This document shows, piece after piece, positions 27,209-35,262 of a stretch of 64,000 nucleotides of DNA. Location of the stretch: assembly GCA_965218875.1 (NCBI GenBank), contig OZ244707.1, forward strand, positions 2,976,001 through 3,040,000, written 5' to 3'. Positions within the stretch are counted from its first letter, which is position 1. Every line of letters starts with the position of its first letter. The notes under the pieces are model-generated. The model did no database searches. It had not been told where the DNA came from and saw nothing but the letters and a program-made list of their open reading frames with translations. The translations under genes were made by a program, and so were the position numbers. This stretch comes from CBDCMJ01 sp965218875. GTDB taxonomy: Bacteria > Chloroflexota > Dehalococcoidia > Lucifugimonadales > UBA3495.

Positions 27209-27571
27209 GGAAAAACGTCGGCGTTTTCCAGCTAGCCGGCTTCCGATATACGCACTCGCTAAGCGATAATTATCGCTTTACGTCTATATCAGGCTAGAGT
27301 TGAGACGGTACTCGGTAACACCCAGCCCAGCCATCGCCGGGTCAACACCCCGGGATCGGGTCCTCGGACCGGCCTATGACAATTGAGGATTTGAGATTCT
27401 TCGCCTTCGGCTCAGAATGACAATTTCGGAGAATTAAAAGGCTCTGGTTGGGCTCCCCAGGTCCCGTGCGCCTGCGTTAACAGGATGCTATAATGCGGCT
27501 GCCCAATCGTACCGCGGGAGCCAAGGGCACGCCTGCCTCCCGCGGCCCAAGCCCTTATCCGGGAGGACGCG
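27209..27571. other. Intergenic region between divergent hppA and LLM genes
   Basis: Contains the hppA promoter at its left edge, an 18-bp palindrome at 27261-27278, a partial dispersed-repeat core (TTGAGATTCTTCGCCTTCGGCTCAGAATGACAA, about 27392-27424), and a TATAAT at 27489-27494. That TATAAT may serve the LLM gene, although no good -35 is seen. It is noticeably more AT-rich than the surroundings near 27150-27300. Confidence 0.5.
27261..27278. promoter_or_regulatory. 18-bp perfect palindrome, candidate operator
   Basis: AAGCGATAATTATCGCTT is a perfect inverted repeat with no loop, in an AT-rich patch between the divergent hppA and LLM oxidoreductase genes, about 55 bp upstream of the hppA -35. 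A symmetric site of this size suits a dimeric repressor. No regulator gene is adjacent, so the protein is unknown. Confidence 0.5.
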
Positions 27572-28852
27572 ATGTTTATCGGCTACTTCACCGAGCGGCC
27601 CTATCAAGACCCCGACTCCGGCTACTTCGGAGCCACCGGGCTGCCCATCATGGACCTGAAGGTCAGCAACGAGGCCTATGACTCGGAATTGGCGGCCCGG
27701 CTCTACAACCGCTACCTGGACGAAAAGCTCTACGCCGAGGAGATGGGGTTCGACGGGTTGATGCTCAACGAGCACCACAACACGCCCTTCTGCATGGGCG
27801 GGGCCATGAACGTCGAGGCCTCCATCCTGGCCCGGATCACCAAGAGGGCCAAGATCGTGTTGCTGGGCAACATCATCCCCATCTGGGACGACCCCCTGTG
27901 GCTGGTAGAGCAGTTGGCGATGATCGACGTCATCTCCCACGGCCGCCTGGTCTCCGGGTGGGTGCGGGGGACCGGACGCGAGAGCGTGTCCCACAACGCT
28001 CCCCCAACCTACAACTGGGAACGGTTCCAAGAGGCCCACGAGTTCATCGTAAAGGCTTGGACCACCCCCGGTCCTTTCCGCTGGGAGGGCAAGCACTACC
28101 AGTACCGCCACGTCAACCCCTGGGTGGTCCCCTACCAAAAGCCTCATCCCCAGGTGTGGCTGCCCGGAGTGATCAGCCGCGACTCGCTGGTCTGGGCCGC
28201 GGAAAAGCGCATCCCCTACGTGATGCTGTCCACGGAGTTGGATCCCACCAAGAGGGCGTTCCAGCTTTACCACGACACGGCCGCCGAGTTGGGCTACGAG
28301 TCCGGGCCCCAGAACCTGGGTTACCTCTGGAAAGTCCACGTGGACGAGACGGAAGAGCTGGCCGAGGCGGCGGGAAGAAAGTTCGTGCAGGGCCCCAGCA
28401 ATCCCTTCCTGGCGGGCAACGAAGGCACGGTGAACCCTGCGTTGCTGCGCCTGCCCGGCCTCACCTCCCGGTCGCGGGTACTGCCCACCCAGGCGTTCGC
28501 CACCGCCGCCCGGGGCGGGGTCGCCGGGGTGTTGGGCCGCCCCTACGAGCAGCAGATCCAGGACTACACCATCATCTCCGGGACGCCCAAGACCGTCATA
28601 CCCAAGATTCGCCACGTCCTCGAGTACCTGCGCCCGGGCAGCATCTTCTTCTGGGACGGCGACGGGGCCATGACCCACGATGACGCCATGCGGAGCCTGC
28701 GTCTCATGGGCCAGGAAGTCATACCGGCCGTGAGGGAAATAGCCAAGGAGCTGGACCTGCCCAGTTCCTTCGAGGTCGACCCGGCCACCGGCAAGCCGGT
28801 GGCGCCTGCGCCGGCCAACGGCCAGCCTCCGGCGGAGCAGCCAGCGTCCTAG
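27572..28852 (+). CDS. LLM-class (luciferase-like) flavin-dependent monooxygenase
   Basis: Bacterial luciferase-family TIM barrel of 426 residues. It shows YAEEMGFDGLMLNEHHNTPF near the N-terminus, the ILLGNIIPIWDDPLWLVEQLAMIDVISHGRLVSGWVRGTG core (flavin phosphate region), and TPGPFRWEGKHYQYRHVNPWVVPYQKPHPQVWLPGVIS. The C-terminus ends in a Pro/Ala-rich tail. Homologous enzymes oxidise diverse substrates with reduced FMN; substrate cannot be inferred. SAR202-type Chloroflexota are known for expanded sets of such paralogues, and a second, shorter LLM enzyme lies at 36191. A good GGGAGGA ribosome site precedes the ATG. Confidence 0.9.
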   Translation: MFIGYFTERPYQDPDSGYFGATGLPIMDLKVSNEAYDSELAARLYNRYLDEKLYAEEMGFDGLMLNEHHNTPFCMGGAMNVEASILARITKRAKIVLLGNIIPIWDDPLWLVEQLAMIDVISHGRLVSGWVRGTGRESVSHNAPPTYNWERFQEAHEFIVKAWTTPGPFRWEGKHYQYRHVNPWVVPYQKPHPQVWLPGVISRDSLVWAAEKRIPYVMLSTELDPTKRAFQLYHDTAAELGYESGPQNLGYLWKVHVDETEELAEAAGRKFVQGPSNPFLAGNEGTVNPALLRLPGLTSRSRVLPTQAFATAARGGVAGVLGRPYEQQIQDYTIISGTPKTVIPKIRHVLEYLRPGSIFFWDGDGAMTHDDAMRSLRLMGQEVIPAVREIAKELDLPSSFEVDPATGKPVAPAPANGQPPAEQPAS

Positions 28853-29143
28853 GCCGGTCCCTCGGCAGTATCACCGGCCAGTCCTGTCCGGCCAGGAAGC
28901 GGACCCTGGCGCGTCCCGCCGGCGCAGGTGGACCTATAGCCGGGGCCCTCGCGCCTGATTCAGGGGCCTACGCCCGTTAGGACGCCCTAGACTGAGGAAC
29001 GGAGGCGCCCTGTTGCCCACAAACCGCGGCGCCTGTGTCCCGGCGGTCCGGTGCGCTTCCACATTCATCCTCCCGCCAACCGGAGGCTTGACCCGGCGGC
29101 GTCAGACCTGCGGGGCGGCTGACGGCCCGTGCCGGGACACCCC

Positions 29144-30796
29144 ATGAGTCAGCCCGCTCCTGCCCCCGACGTGGTGGTCATCGGCGGCGGCCCCGGCGGC
29201 AGCGCCGCCGCCACCATGCTGGCCCGCGGCGGAGCCCGCGTCCTGCTCTTGGAGGCGGCGCGCTTTCCCCGGGACCACGTGGGCGAGTCCTTGCTCCCCG
29301 CCAGCGTGCCCATACTGGAGGAGTTGGGAGCTCTGCCCGCGATGCAACAGGCCGGCTTCCTGCTCAAGTGGGGGGCCACCATGGTCTGGGGCCGGGACAA
29401 GACCGCTTGGAGCTGGTACTTCAAGGAGACCAACTCCCGGTATCCCCACTCTTACCAGGTCTGGCGTCCCCAGTTCGACCAGATTCTGCTGGACAACTGC
29501 CGGGCCTCGGGCGTGGAGGTGCTGGAAGGCTGCCGAGTGGTGGAGGTGCTGTTGCACGGCGGGAAAGCGGCCGGCGTGCGCTTCCGGGAGGACGGGGGCG
29601 GCAGCCGGGCCGTGGCGGCCCGCTTCGTGGTTGACGCCTCCGGCCAGGGCGGAGTGCTGGCCCGGCAACTCGAACTGCGGCGCTGGGACCCCTTCTTCAG
29701 AAACCTCGCCGTCTACGGGTACTTCGACGGCGCCCGGCGTCTTCCGGAGCCGGACGCAACCAACATATTCATCGAGTCCTACGGCCAGGGCTGGCTCTGG
29801 ACCATACCGCTGCACACGGGCCGGGCCAGCGTCGGCGCCGTGGTGGACGCCGCGGCAGGTCAGGAGGAGATCCGTCGCGCCGGCCCGTTGGGATTCCTGA
29901 CCGACCAGCTAGCCCAGGCTCCTCATACCGGACGTCTCCTCCGGGAAGCAACGCTGTCCGGCGGCCCCCACGTGGTCAAGGACTGGTCCTACGTGTGCCG
30001 ACCCATGGCCGACGACGGCTACGCCCTGGTGGGCGACGCCGCCTGCTTCGTGGACCCCCTGTTTTCCTCCGGGGTGCACCTGGCGCTAATGTCCGGGGTC
30101 TTGGCCGCGGCCTACGTGACCTCGTCGCTGAAAGACGAGGTCCTGGGCCGGGCTGCCGGAGAGGTGTACGAGGAGCAGTACCTTAAGGAGTACAATCAGT
30201 TCCGGGAGATGGCCAGGCTGTTCTACTCCACCAACCTGGACCCCGGCTCCTACTTCTGGGAGGCCCGGAAGCTGCTGGACGACGAAGGGAGTTTCTCACC
30301 CAGGGACGCCTTCATTCGAGCCGTGGCCGGTCAACCGCCCCGAGGCTACGAGCGGGCGGTGCTGGATCACGGCTCGGCGCCGCCGGGTTTCCTGGCCGGG
30401 GTGGGCGCCGTGGAGGAGGACCGGAAACGGCGCCAGGCCCACCTGGCCGGTCTGATGTCGGGACCGGCGGGTTCCCCCGGCCTGTTCCGGCGGAGCGTGC
30501 CCCGCCTGGCCGCCGGAGTCGGCGTCCGGCGCAAGCCGGTGGTGGGGCAGGGAGAGTTCGAGTGGGGCCACGTGGTGACCACGCCCGGACATCCCGAAGG
30601 CGCGCCCTGCAGCAGCCTGGTGGCCCGGGCTGTGTCCCTGATAGACGGACGGCTTTCGGTAGCCGGCGTGGTGGAGCGGATAGCCCAGGGCTTGGACGCG
30701 GACCGGACGGCGCAGGCGGCAGCCGGCATCGACGCCGCCCTGCAGGTCCTCTACATAGAAGGCGCCGTGCAGGAATTAAGCGGGCCCCAAACATAG
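29144..30796 (+). CDS. FAD-dependent halogenase-like oxidoreductase (CmlS/CndH type)
   Basis: Flavoprotein of 550 residues resembling phenolic/aliphatic flavin halogenases. It has the FAD-binding VVVIGGGPGGSAAATMLARG (10-29), FPRDHVGESLLP, and FLLKWGATMVWG with Lys75 at the place of the catalytic lysine. It also has the halogenase hallmark W-x-W-x-I-P in GWLWTIP (216-222), and GDAACFVDPLFSSGVHLA near 305. These separate it from ordinary geranylgeranyl-reductase-like enzymes. The last ~100 residues (SLVARAVSLIDGRLSVAGVV...LYIEGAV) look like a PqqD-like helical domain. The ATG at 29144 is preferred to a GTG 5 codons upstream. Halogenation is inferred, not shown. Confidence 0.78.
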   Translation: MSQPAPAPDVVVIGGGPGGSAAATMLARGGARVLLLEAARFPRDHVGESLLPASVPILEELGALPAMQQAGFLLKWGATMVWGRDKTAWSWYFKETNSRYPHSYQVWRPQFDQILLDNCRASGVEVLEGCRVVEVLLHGGKAAGVRFREDGGGSRAVAARFVVDASGQGGVLARQLELRRWDPFFRNLAVYGYFDGARRLPEPDATNIFIESYGQGWLWTIPLHTGRASVGAVVDAAAGQEEIRRAGPLGFLTDQLAQAPHTGRLLREATLSGGPHVVKDWSYVCRPMADDGYALVGDAACFVDPLFSSGVHLALMSGVLAAAYVTSSLKDEVLGRAAGEVYEEQYLKEYNQFREMARLFYSTNLDPGSYFWEARKLLDDEGSFSPRDAFIRAVAGQPPRGYERAVLDHGSAPPGFLAGVGAVEEDRKRRQAHLAGLMSGPAGSPGLFRRSVPRLAAGVGVRRKPVVGQGEFEWGHVVTTPGHPEGAPCSSLVARAVSLIDGRLSVAGVVERIAQGLDADRTAQAAAGIDAALQVLYIEGAVQELSGPQT

Positions 30797-30805
30797 GAGG
30801 TGGTA

Positions 30806-31774
30806 ATGACTACCCGGAAATTGCCCACTGAGGACGAAGTAATCGGCTACATGGACTCGCTGAGCAACTGGGGACGATGGGGGCCGGAGGATGAGCTTGG
30901 CACCCTGAACCTCATAACCCCGGAGAAGCGGGCCCAGGCGGGGGCGTTGGTCAGGGAGGGCGTCAGCGTGACCTGCTCCCGGCTCATCGTTCCGGAGATG
31001 GCCCCGGACGTAACCTCGATACCGCCCCTTCACTACATGTTGAGGACCGGAGACTCGGTGCCCAGCACCGGCGCGGGAGGGTCTTCCGACTTCATCGGCA
31101 TCTCCTTCCACGGCCTCACCATCACTCACCTGGACGCCCTCTGCCACCAGTTCTGGGACGGCAAGATGTACAACGGCAAGCCCGCTTCCCTGGTGACTTC
31201 CGACCAGAAGGCCGCCGCCGGAGCCATAGACCAAGTCCAAAACGGGGTGGTCACCCGGGGCGTGTTGCTGGACATTACCGCGATCAAGGGCAAGGACTGG
31301 CTGGAAGCCGGCGAGCCGGTGTTTACCGAAGACCTGGAGGCCGCGGAGGAGGCCCAAGGGGTCCACGTGGAGGAGGGCGACGCCCTGCTGCTGCGCCTGG
31401 GTTGGTACAAGCGCCGCCAGGAGGTGGGGCCTCCGGGACCCATCGTGGGCGGACCCGGCACGGGGTTTACTCCCGCCGGGGGGCGTCCCGGCCTGCACGC
31501 CGAGACCCTGCCCTGGCTGCACCAGCGCGGCGTGTCCATCATCGCCGCCGACGCCTCCCACGACGCGGACCCCAGCGGCTACTCCCGGATTGGGCTGCCC
31601 ATCCATAGCGTCGGCATCGTGGCCATGGGACTGTGGCTCATCGACGCCGCCAACTTCGAGGAACTGGCCCCCGTGTGCCGGGACCTGGGCCGCTGGGACT
31701 TCATGTTCACCGTGGCGCCCTTGAGGTTCAAGAACGCTACGGGGTCGCCCGTGAACCCTCTGGCGGTGTTCTAA
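30806..31774 (+). CDS. Cyclase/kynurenine-formamidase-family hydrolase
   Basis: Metal-dependent hydrolase of the cyclase (PF04199-type) family, 322 residues. The N-terminal SNWGRWGPEDELGTLNLITPEKR is typical. The metal site is in GLTITHLDALCHQFWDGKMYNG (HxDxxxH), and GVVTRGVLLDI and EEGDALLLRLGW follow. Members hydrolyse N-formylkynurenine, isatin or related amides; the substrate here is unknown. The ATG at 30806 has AGGAGGT (30795-30801) that starts within the stop of the halogenase-like gene, so the two are almost certainly cotranscribed and coupled. Confidence 0.9.
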   Translation: MTTRKLPTEDEVIGYMDSLSNWGRWGPEDELGTLNLITPEKRAQAGALVREGVSVTCSRLIVPEMAPDVTSIPPLHYMLRTGDSVPSTGAGGSSDFIGISFHGLTITHLDALCHQFWDGKMYNGKPASLVTSDQKAAAGAIDQVQNGVVTRGVLLDITAIKGKDWLEAGEPVFTEDLEAAEEAQGVHVEEGDALLLRLGWYKRRQEVGPPGPIVGGPGTGFTPAGGRPGLHAETLPWLHQRGVSIIAADASHDADPSGYSRIGLPIHSVGIVAMGLWLIDAANFEELAPVCRDLGRWDFMFTVAPLRFKNATGSPVNPLAVF

Positions 31775-31907
31775 CAGGGTCTTTTGGTTGTCACCCTGAA
31801 CGAAGTGAAGGGTCTCTCCGCCGTAGCTGAGATTCTTCGCTACGCTCAGAATGACAAGGTTACGCTTAGGATGACAAGGTTTAGAGGCCGGTAATTAAAC
31901 GACCCTG
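31775..31907. mobile_element. MITE-like element abutting the cyclase stop codon
   Basis: The left end CAGGGTCTTTTGGTTGTC begins at the base after the TAA of the cyclase gene. The right end TAATTAAACGACCCTG finishes at 31907 and is followed by a partial second copy of that end (AAACGACCCTG to 31918). The interior holds GAGATTCTTCGCTACGCTCAGAATGACA, the usual dispersed core. There is no coding capacity. Confidence 0.7.
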
Positions 31908-32011
31908 TAAACGACCCTGGGTTTTCTAGCCCGTGAGACCCGGGGCGGAGCATCGGCGCTCCGTCCCGGGCGGAACACCATCGCCGCAATCGCGATTAGG
32001 AGGACAGGACC

Positions 32012-32734
32012 GTGGCCTCATCCTGGAAAACCATCGACGTGCAGGGCCGGAGCATGGACGTGTACCTGACCATGCCCAACGGGTCCGGCCCCTTTCCGGC
32101 CGTGATAGTCAGCCAGCACGGCGGGGGTGTGGACCAGTTCATCCGCGACATGGCGGACCGCTTGGCCGCGGAAGGCTACGCGGCCGCCGCTCCGAACCTG
32201 TTTCACCGCTTCACCGCTGAAATGTTGGCCGACCGCCCCCGGCGGCTGCAGTACATGAGCGACGCGGACATTGTCGCGGACGTGAACGCCACCGTGAGTT
32301 TCCTGCGCAACCACGCCTCGGTGGACGGGGAGCGCCTGGGCGTGACCGGATTTTGCATGGGCGGACGGGTTACCTGGTTGGCCGCCGCCACCAACCCTCA
32401 CTTCCGGGCGGCGGCCCCCTACTACGGGGGCAACCTGATGGTCACCTGGGGTGAGGCAGCTCAAACGCCCTTCGACCTCGCCGGCGGAATAAACTGCCCC
32501 ATTCTGTTTCACTTCGGCGAGATCGACGAAAACCCGTCCCAGGAAGACATGCGAAAGCTGGACGAGCGGCTCACCCGCTTGGAAAAGCCCCATCGCTTTT
32601 ACACCTACCCGGGGGCGGACCACGCCTTCATGGACTACACGGGCGCCCACTACCAGAAGGCGGCTTCGGAAATATCCTGGCCCAGGACCCTGGAGTTCTT
32701 CGCCCAGCACCTGAAGAGACCGGCCGGCGCCTAG
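32012..32734 (+). CDS. Dienelactone hydrolase-family alpha/beta hydrolase
   Basis: Alpha/beta hydrolase of 240 residues. The nucleophile is Cys115 in GFCMGG, the cysteine-type motif characteristic of dienelactone hydrolases. The C-terminal acid/His pair lies in FGEIDENPS and YPGADHAFMD. Dienelactone hydrolases open lactone rings in chlorocatechol and related pathways, but many homologues act on other esters. The start is GTG with AGGAGG 8 bases upstream (31998-32003). Neighbouring oxidative genes make a role in degradation of ring or lactone compounds plausible. Confidence 0.92.
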   Translation: MASSWKTIDVQGRSMDVYLTMPNGSGPFPAVIVSQHGGGVDQFIRDMADRLAAEGYAAAAPNLFHRFTAEMLADRPRRLQYMSDADIVADVNATVSFLRNHASVDGERLGVTGFCMGGRVTWLAAATNPHFRAAAPYYGGNLMVTWGEAAQTPFDLAGGINCPILFHFGEIDENPSQEDMRKLDERLTRLEKPHRFYTYPGADHAFMDYTGAHYQKAASEISWPRTLEFFAQHLKRPAGA

Positions 32735-32793
32735 CCGCGCCAGACGTGCCGGGAAGGACCGGGTTTACAGTCGCGCAATCAACTGAGTCCTCC

Positions 32794-33564
32794 ATGAACG
32801 CCAATCAACTCTTCGACCTATCGGGCAGGGTGGCCATCGTTACGGGGGGCAACGGAGGCCTGGGACTGGGCATGGCCCTGGGCTTGGCCCGGGCCGGCGC
32901 CAGCATCGTGGTGGCGGGCCGCGACCAGGCCAAGACCGCCCGGGCCGTCGCCGCCATCGAGGCCCTGGGAGCGAACGCCTCGGGAGTCGCCGTGGACATG
33001 GCCCTGGAGCCGGATATCGTCCGCATGGCGGCCCACGCCGTTCAGGTGTTTGGCAGGATCGACATCCTGGTCAACAACGCGGGCATTGCCCTGCGCCGCC
33101 CGCCCCAGGAGTTGACCGCCGCCGAGTGGGACCAGGTGCTGGACGTGAATTTGCGATCGGCCTTCCTGGCCGCCAGGGAAGCCTACCCCCACCTAAAGGC
33201 GCAGGGCGGCGGTAAGATCATCAACATCGGCTCCATGTTCTCCCTGTTCGGCAGCGACTTTGCTCTGCCCTACTCCGTGAGCAAGGGAGGGCTGGTGCAG
33301 CTGACCAAGAGCCTGGCGGTGGCTTGGGCCCCGGACAACATCCAGGTCAACGCCATCCTGCCGGGATGGTTCGTCACCGACTTGACCGAGGGCATTCCGG
33401 CCAACGACCCGGACCGCTACCGGCTGATCAATCTGCGTATCCCTGCCGGACGCTGGGCGCAGCCGAAGGAGCTGCAGGGAGCCGCGATTTTCCTGGCGGC
33501 CTCGGCCTCCGACTACGTGACCGGGGCGGTGCTGACCGTGGACGGCGGCTACTCAGTCAAGTAG
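32794..33564 (+). CDS. Short-chain dehydrogenase/reductase (SDR)
   Basis: Classical SDR oxidoreductase of 256 residues, NAD(P)-dependent. It has the cofactor motif TGGNGGLG (17-24), NNAG (94-97), catalytic Ser147, Tyr160 and Lys164 in the YxxxK pattern, and a C-terminal VTGAVLTVDGGYSVK. The sequence after TGG is GNGGLG, a slight variant of TGxxxGxG that is common in the gluconate-5-dehydrogenase-like subgroup. I choose the ATG at 32794, which gives the usual N-terminus NANQLFDLSGRVAIVTGG, over an upstream start 16 codons earlier. It follows the dienelactone hydrolase gene by about 60 bp. Confidence 0.93.
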   Translation: MNANQLFDLSGRVAIVTGGNGGLGLGMALGLARAGASIVVAGRDQAKTARAVAAIEALGANASGVAVDMALEPDIVRMAAHAVQVFGRIDILVNNAGIALRRPPQELTAAEWDQVLDVNLRSAFLAAREAYPHLKAQGGGKIINIGSMFSLFGSDFALPYSVSKGGLVQLTKSLAVAWAPDNIQVNAILPGWFVTDLTEGIPANDPDRYRLINLRIPAGRWAQPKELQGAAIFLAASASDYVTGAVLTVDGGYSVK

Positions 33565-33612
33565 CGCCGGAGCGAGTCCAGGCCCTCCGGCTATGGGGAC
33601 AACGGCCGGTCC

Positions 33613-34488
33613 TCAGCCCAACTGCTCCAGGACGCTACGAGAGAGCATCATCTTGACGGGGCTGATGGGCCGGAAGGTGCGGGACACCCGCACGTCGCCG
33701 GCCAGGCTCAGCAGCGTGTAGGCGTCATAGGGGGCCATCTTCTTGTCCTGGACCAGGAAGTCCACCATGCCCCGGACCGCCTGCCTCATGGCGGGGCCCA
33801 GGTCGCCCCCGTAGGAGAGCACCACAAAGTAGTCGGGGGTCAGCGCCCGGGGGCCGCTCAGGTCCATTCCCTTCTCCACGCTAACCCGAATGTGGCTTTC
33901 GGCCGAGCATTCCGCGCCCGTGCCCGCCACCGCGCCGTCGCCCACCACGGCGTGGCAGTCGCCCATAACCAGCATGCCGCCGGGCACGAACACCGGAAGG
34001 TACAGGGTGCTTCCCTCCAACAACTCCTTGAGATCGATGTCGCCGCCGTAGGGGCCCGAGTCCGATGCGGTCTGCTGCGAGTATGGAGGGGTAGTGGCTA
34101 CCAGTCCCATCGACGGCTTCAAAGGCAGTGTCACCCCTGAGGGCAACACTCCGAAGCCGGCTTCCAGGGAGATCAACGTTGGATAGGCCTCGGTAAAGTC
34201 CTCCTCCAGAAATCCTCTGCCGGGCATGATCATGTGGGCGGCCCCGTCTTTGGGGGTAATGCTGATGAACTCCACCTTGAGGGCGTCCCCGGGCTCGGCG
34301 CCGTTCACGTAAATGGGTCCCGTGGCCGGCCCCTTGGCGGCGTTGGCCAGCAGAGCCTCCGGGTCGCGCTCTCCCAGGAAGGCGTCCCAGGTCTCCACCA
34401 GCAGCTCTTCTCCCGATTCTATGGTGATGGCCGGCTGGTTTTGCGGTTCGAGCACGAAAACGTGGTGGTCTCGGCTTAGTCTTCTCAT
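33613..34488 (-). CDS. Acetamidase/formamidase-family amidohydrolase
   Basis: Protein of 291 residues with the FmdA_AmdA pattern: GDALKVEFISITPKDGAAHMIMPGRGFLEED, VTLPLKPSMGLVATTP, the central PYGGDIDLKELLEGSTLYLPVFVPGGMLVMGDCHAVVGDGAVAGTGAECSAE with metal-binding Asp/His/Glu, and TPDYFVVLSYG. Family enzymes hydrolyse formamide or acetamide to ammonia and the acid, often to scavenge nitrogen. It is convergent with the SDR gene and about 50 bp from it. The minus-strand start is ATG. Confidence 0.92.
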   Translation of the reverse strand: MRRLSRDHHVFVLEPQNQPAITIESGEELLVETWDAFLGERDPEALLANAAKGPATGPIYVNGAEPGDALKVEFISITPKDGAAHMIMPGRGFLEEDFTEAYPTLISLEAGFGVLPSGVTLPLKPSMGLVATTPPYSQQTASDSGPYGGDIDLKELLEGSTLYLPVFVPGGMLVMGDCHAVVGDGAVAGTGAECSAESHIRVSVEKGMDLSGPRALTPDYFVVLSYGGDLGPAMRQAVRGMVDFLVQDKKMAPYDAYTLLSLAGDVRVSRTFRPISPVKMMLSRSVLEQLG

Positions 34489-35262
34489 TGCCTTACTCCA
34501 GGCACCCCTGCGCCGGGCGGAATTTACCGTCTTGACCCGACCAGCTTACCACCAAACCACGGGCAAAGCTCACCGGGCCGATTTCCCGCCAGGGGTTTTA
34601 AAGTCTCCACGTTACACCAGTGCCAATACCCGCCGCCTGTCACTACCATGAAAATAGACGGATTCAGCAAAGGCCCGTAGCGCCAATGACTCCCGCCTTG
34701 GGTCACTGCCCGGCGCTCCCCTATTTTCATGACCCTTATGGGCGTTCCTAAGGCTATAGATCCCGGGCGCTCCCCTTCCCGTCATTCCGTGGGAGCGCAG
34801 CGACGAGGAATCTCAAGTCCTCAGACCCCAACCACGCTGCGAACGATGGACCAAGGCCCGGGCCAGGATTTTAGACCCCTCGCCCGCCTCAGGCGGGCTC
34901 GGCGTGACAGTGAAAAGACACCGGATTTCCTGTCGATTGCGCCCCTCGGGAAGGACCGCGCGCCCAGGGCCGGTGGGAGCGCCCTCTTCTGTCATTCCGT
35001 GGGAGCGCAGCGACGAGGAATCTCAAGTCCTCAGGCCCCAACCACGCTGCGAACGATGGACCAAGGCCCCGACCAGGACTTTAGACCCCTCGCCCGCCTC
35101 AGGCGGGCTCGGCGTGACAGTGAAAAGACACCGGATTTCCTGTCGATTGCGCCCCTCGGGAAGGACCGCGCGCCCAGGGCCGGTGGGATGAAGAATATCA
35201 AGCGCGCCGCCGGACGACCACGCGCCCCCGGGGCCGGTCCCAACCGGATATAATGGCGATTC
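34489..35262. repeat. Gene-free region with two near-identical 198-bp direct repeats
   Basis: Copy 1 is at 34781-34978 and copy 2 at 34991-35188, both starting GTCATTCCGTGGGAGCGCAG. They differ at only a handful of positions, indicating a recent duplication. Upstream, GTCACTACCATGAAAATAGACGG (about 34637-34659) and CTATTTTCATGACC (about 34724-34737) form an inverted pair of the second dispersed module. A TATAAT at 35249-35254 belongs to rsmG. Confidence 0.85.
35249..35254 (+). promoter_or_regulatory. -10 element of rsmG, probably leaderless
   Basis: A perfect TATAAT ends 8 bases before the ATG of rsmG at 35263. Transcription from it would begin at or within a base or two of the start codon. 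No Shine-Dalgarno sequence is present. No convincing -35 is seen at the expected distance. Confidence 0.5.
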
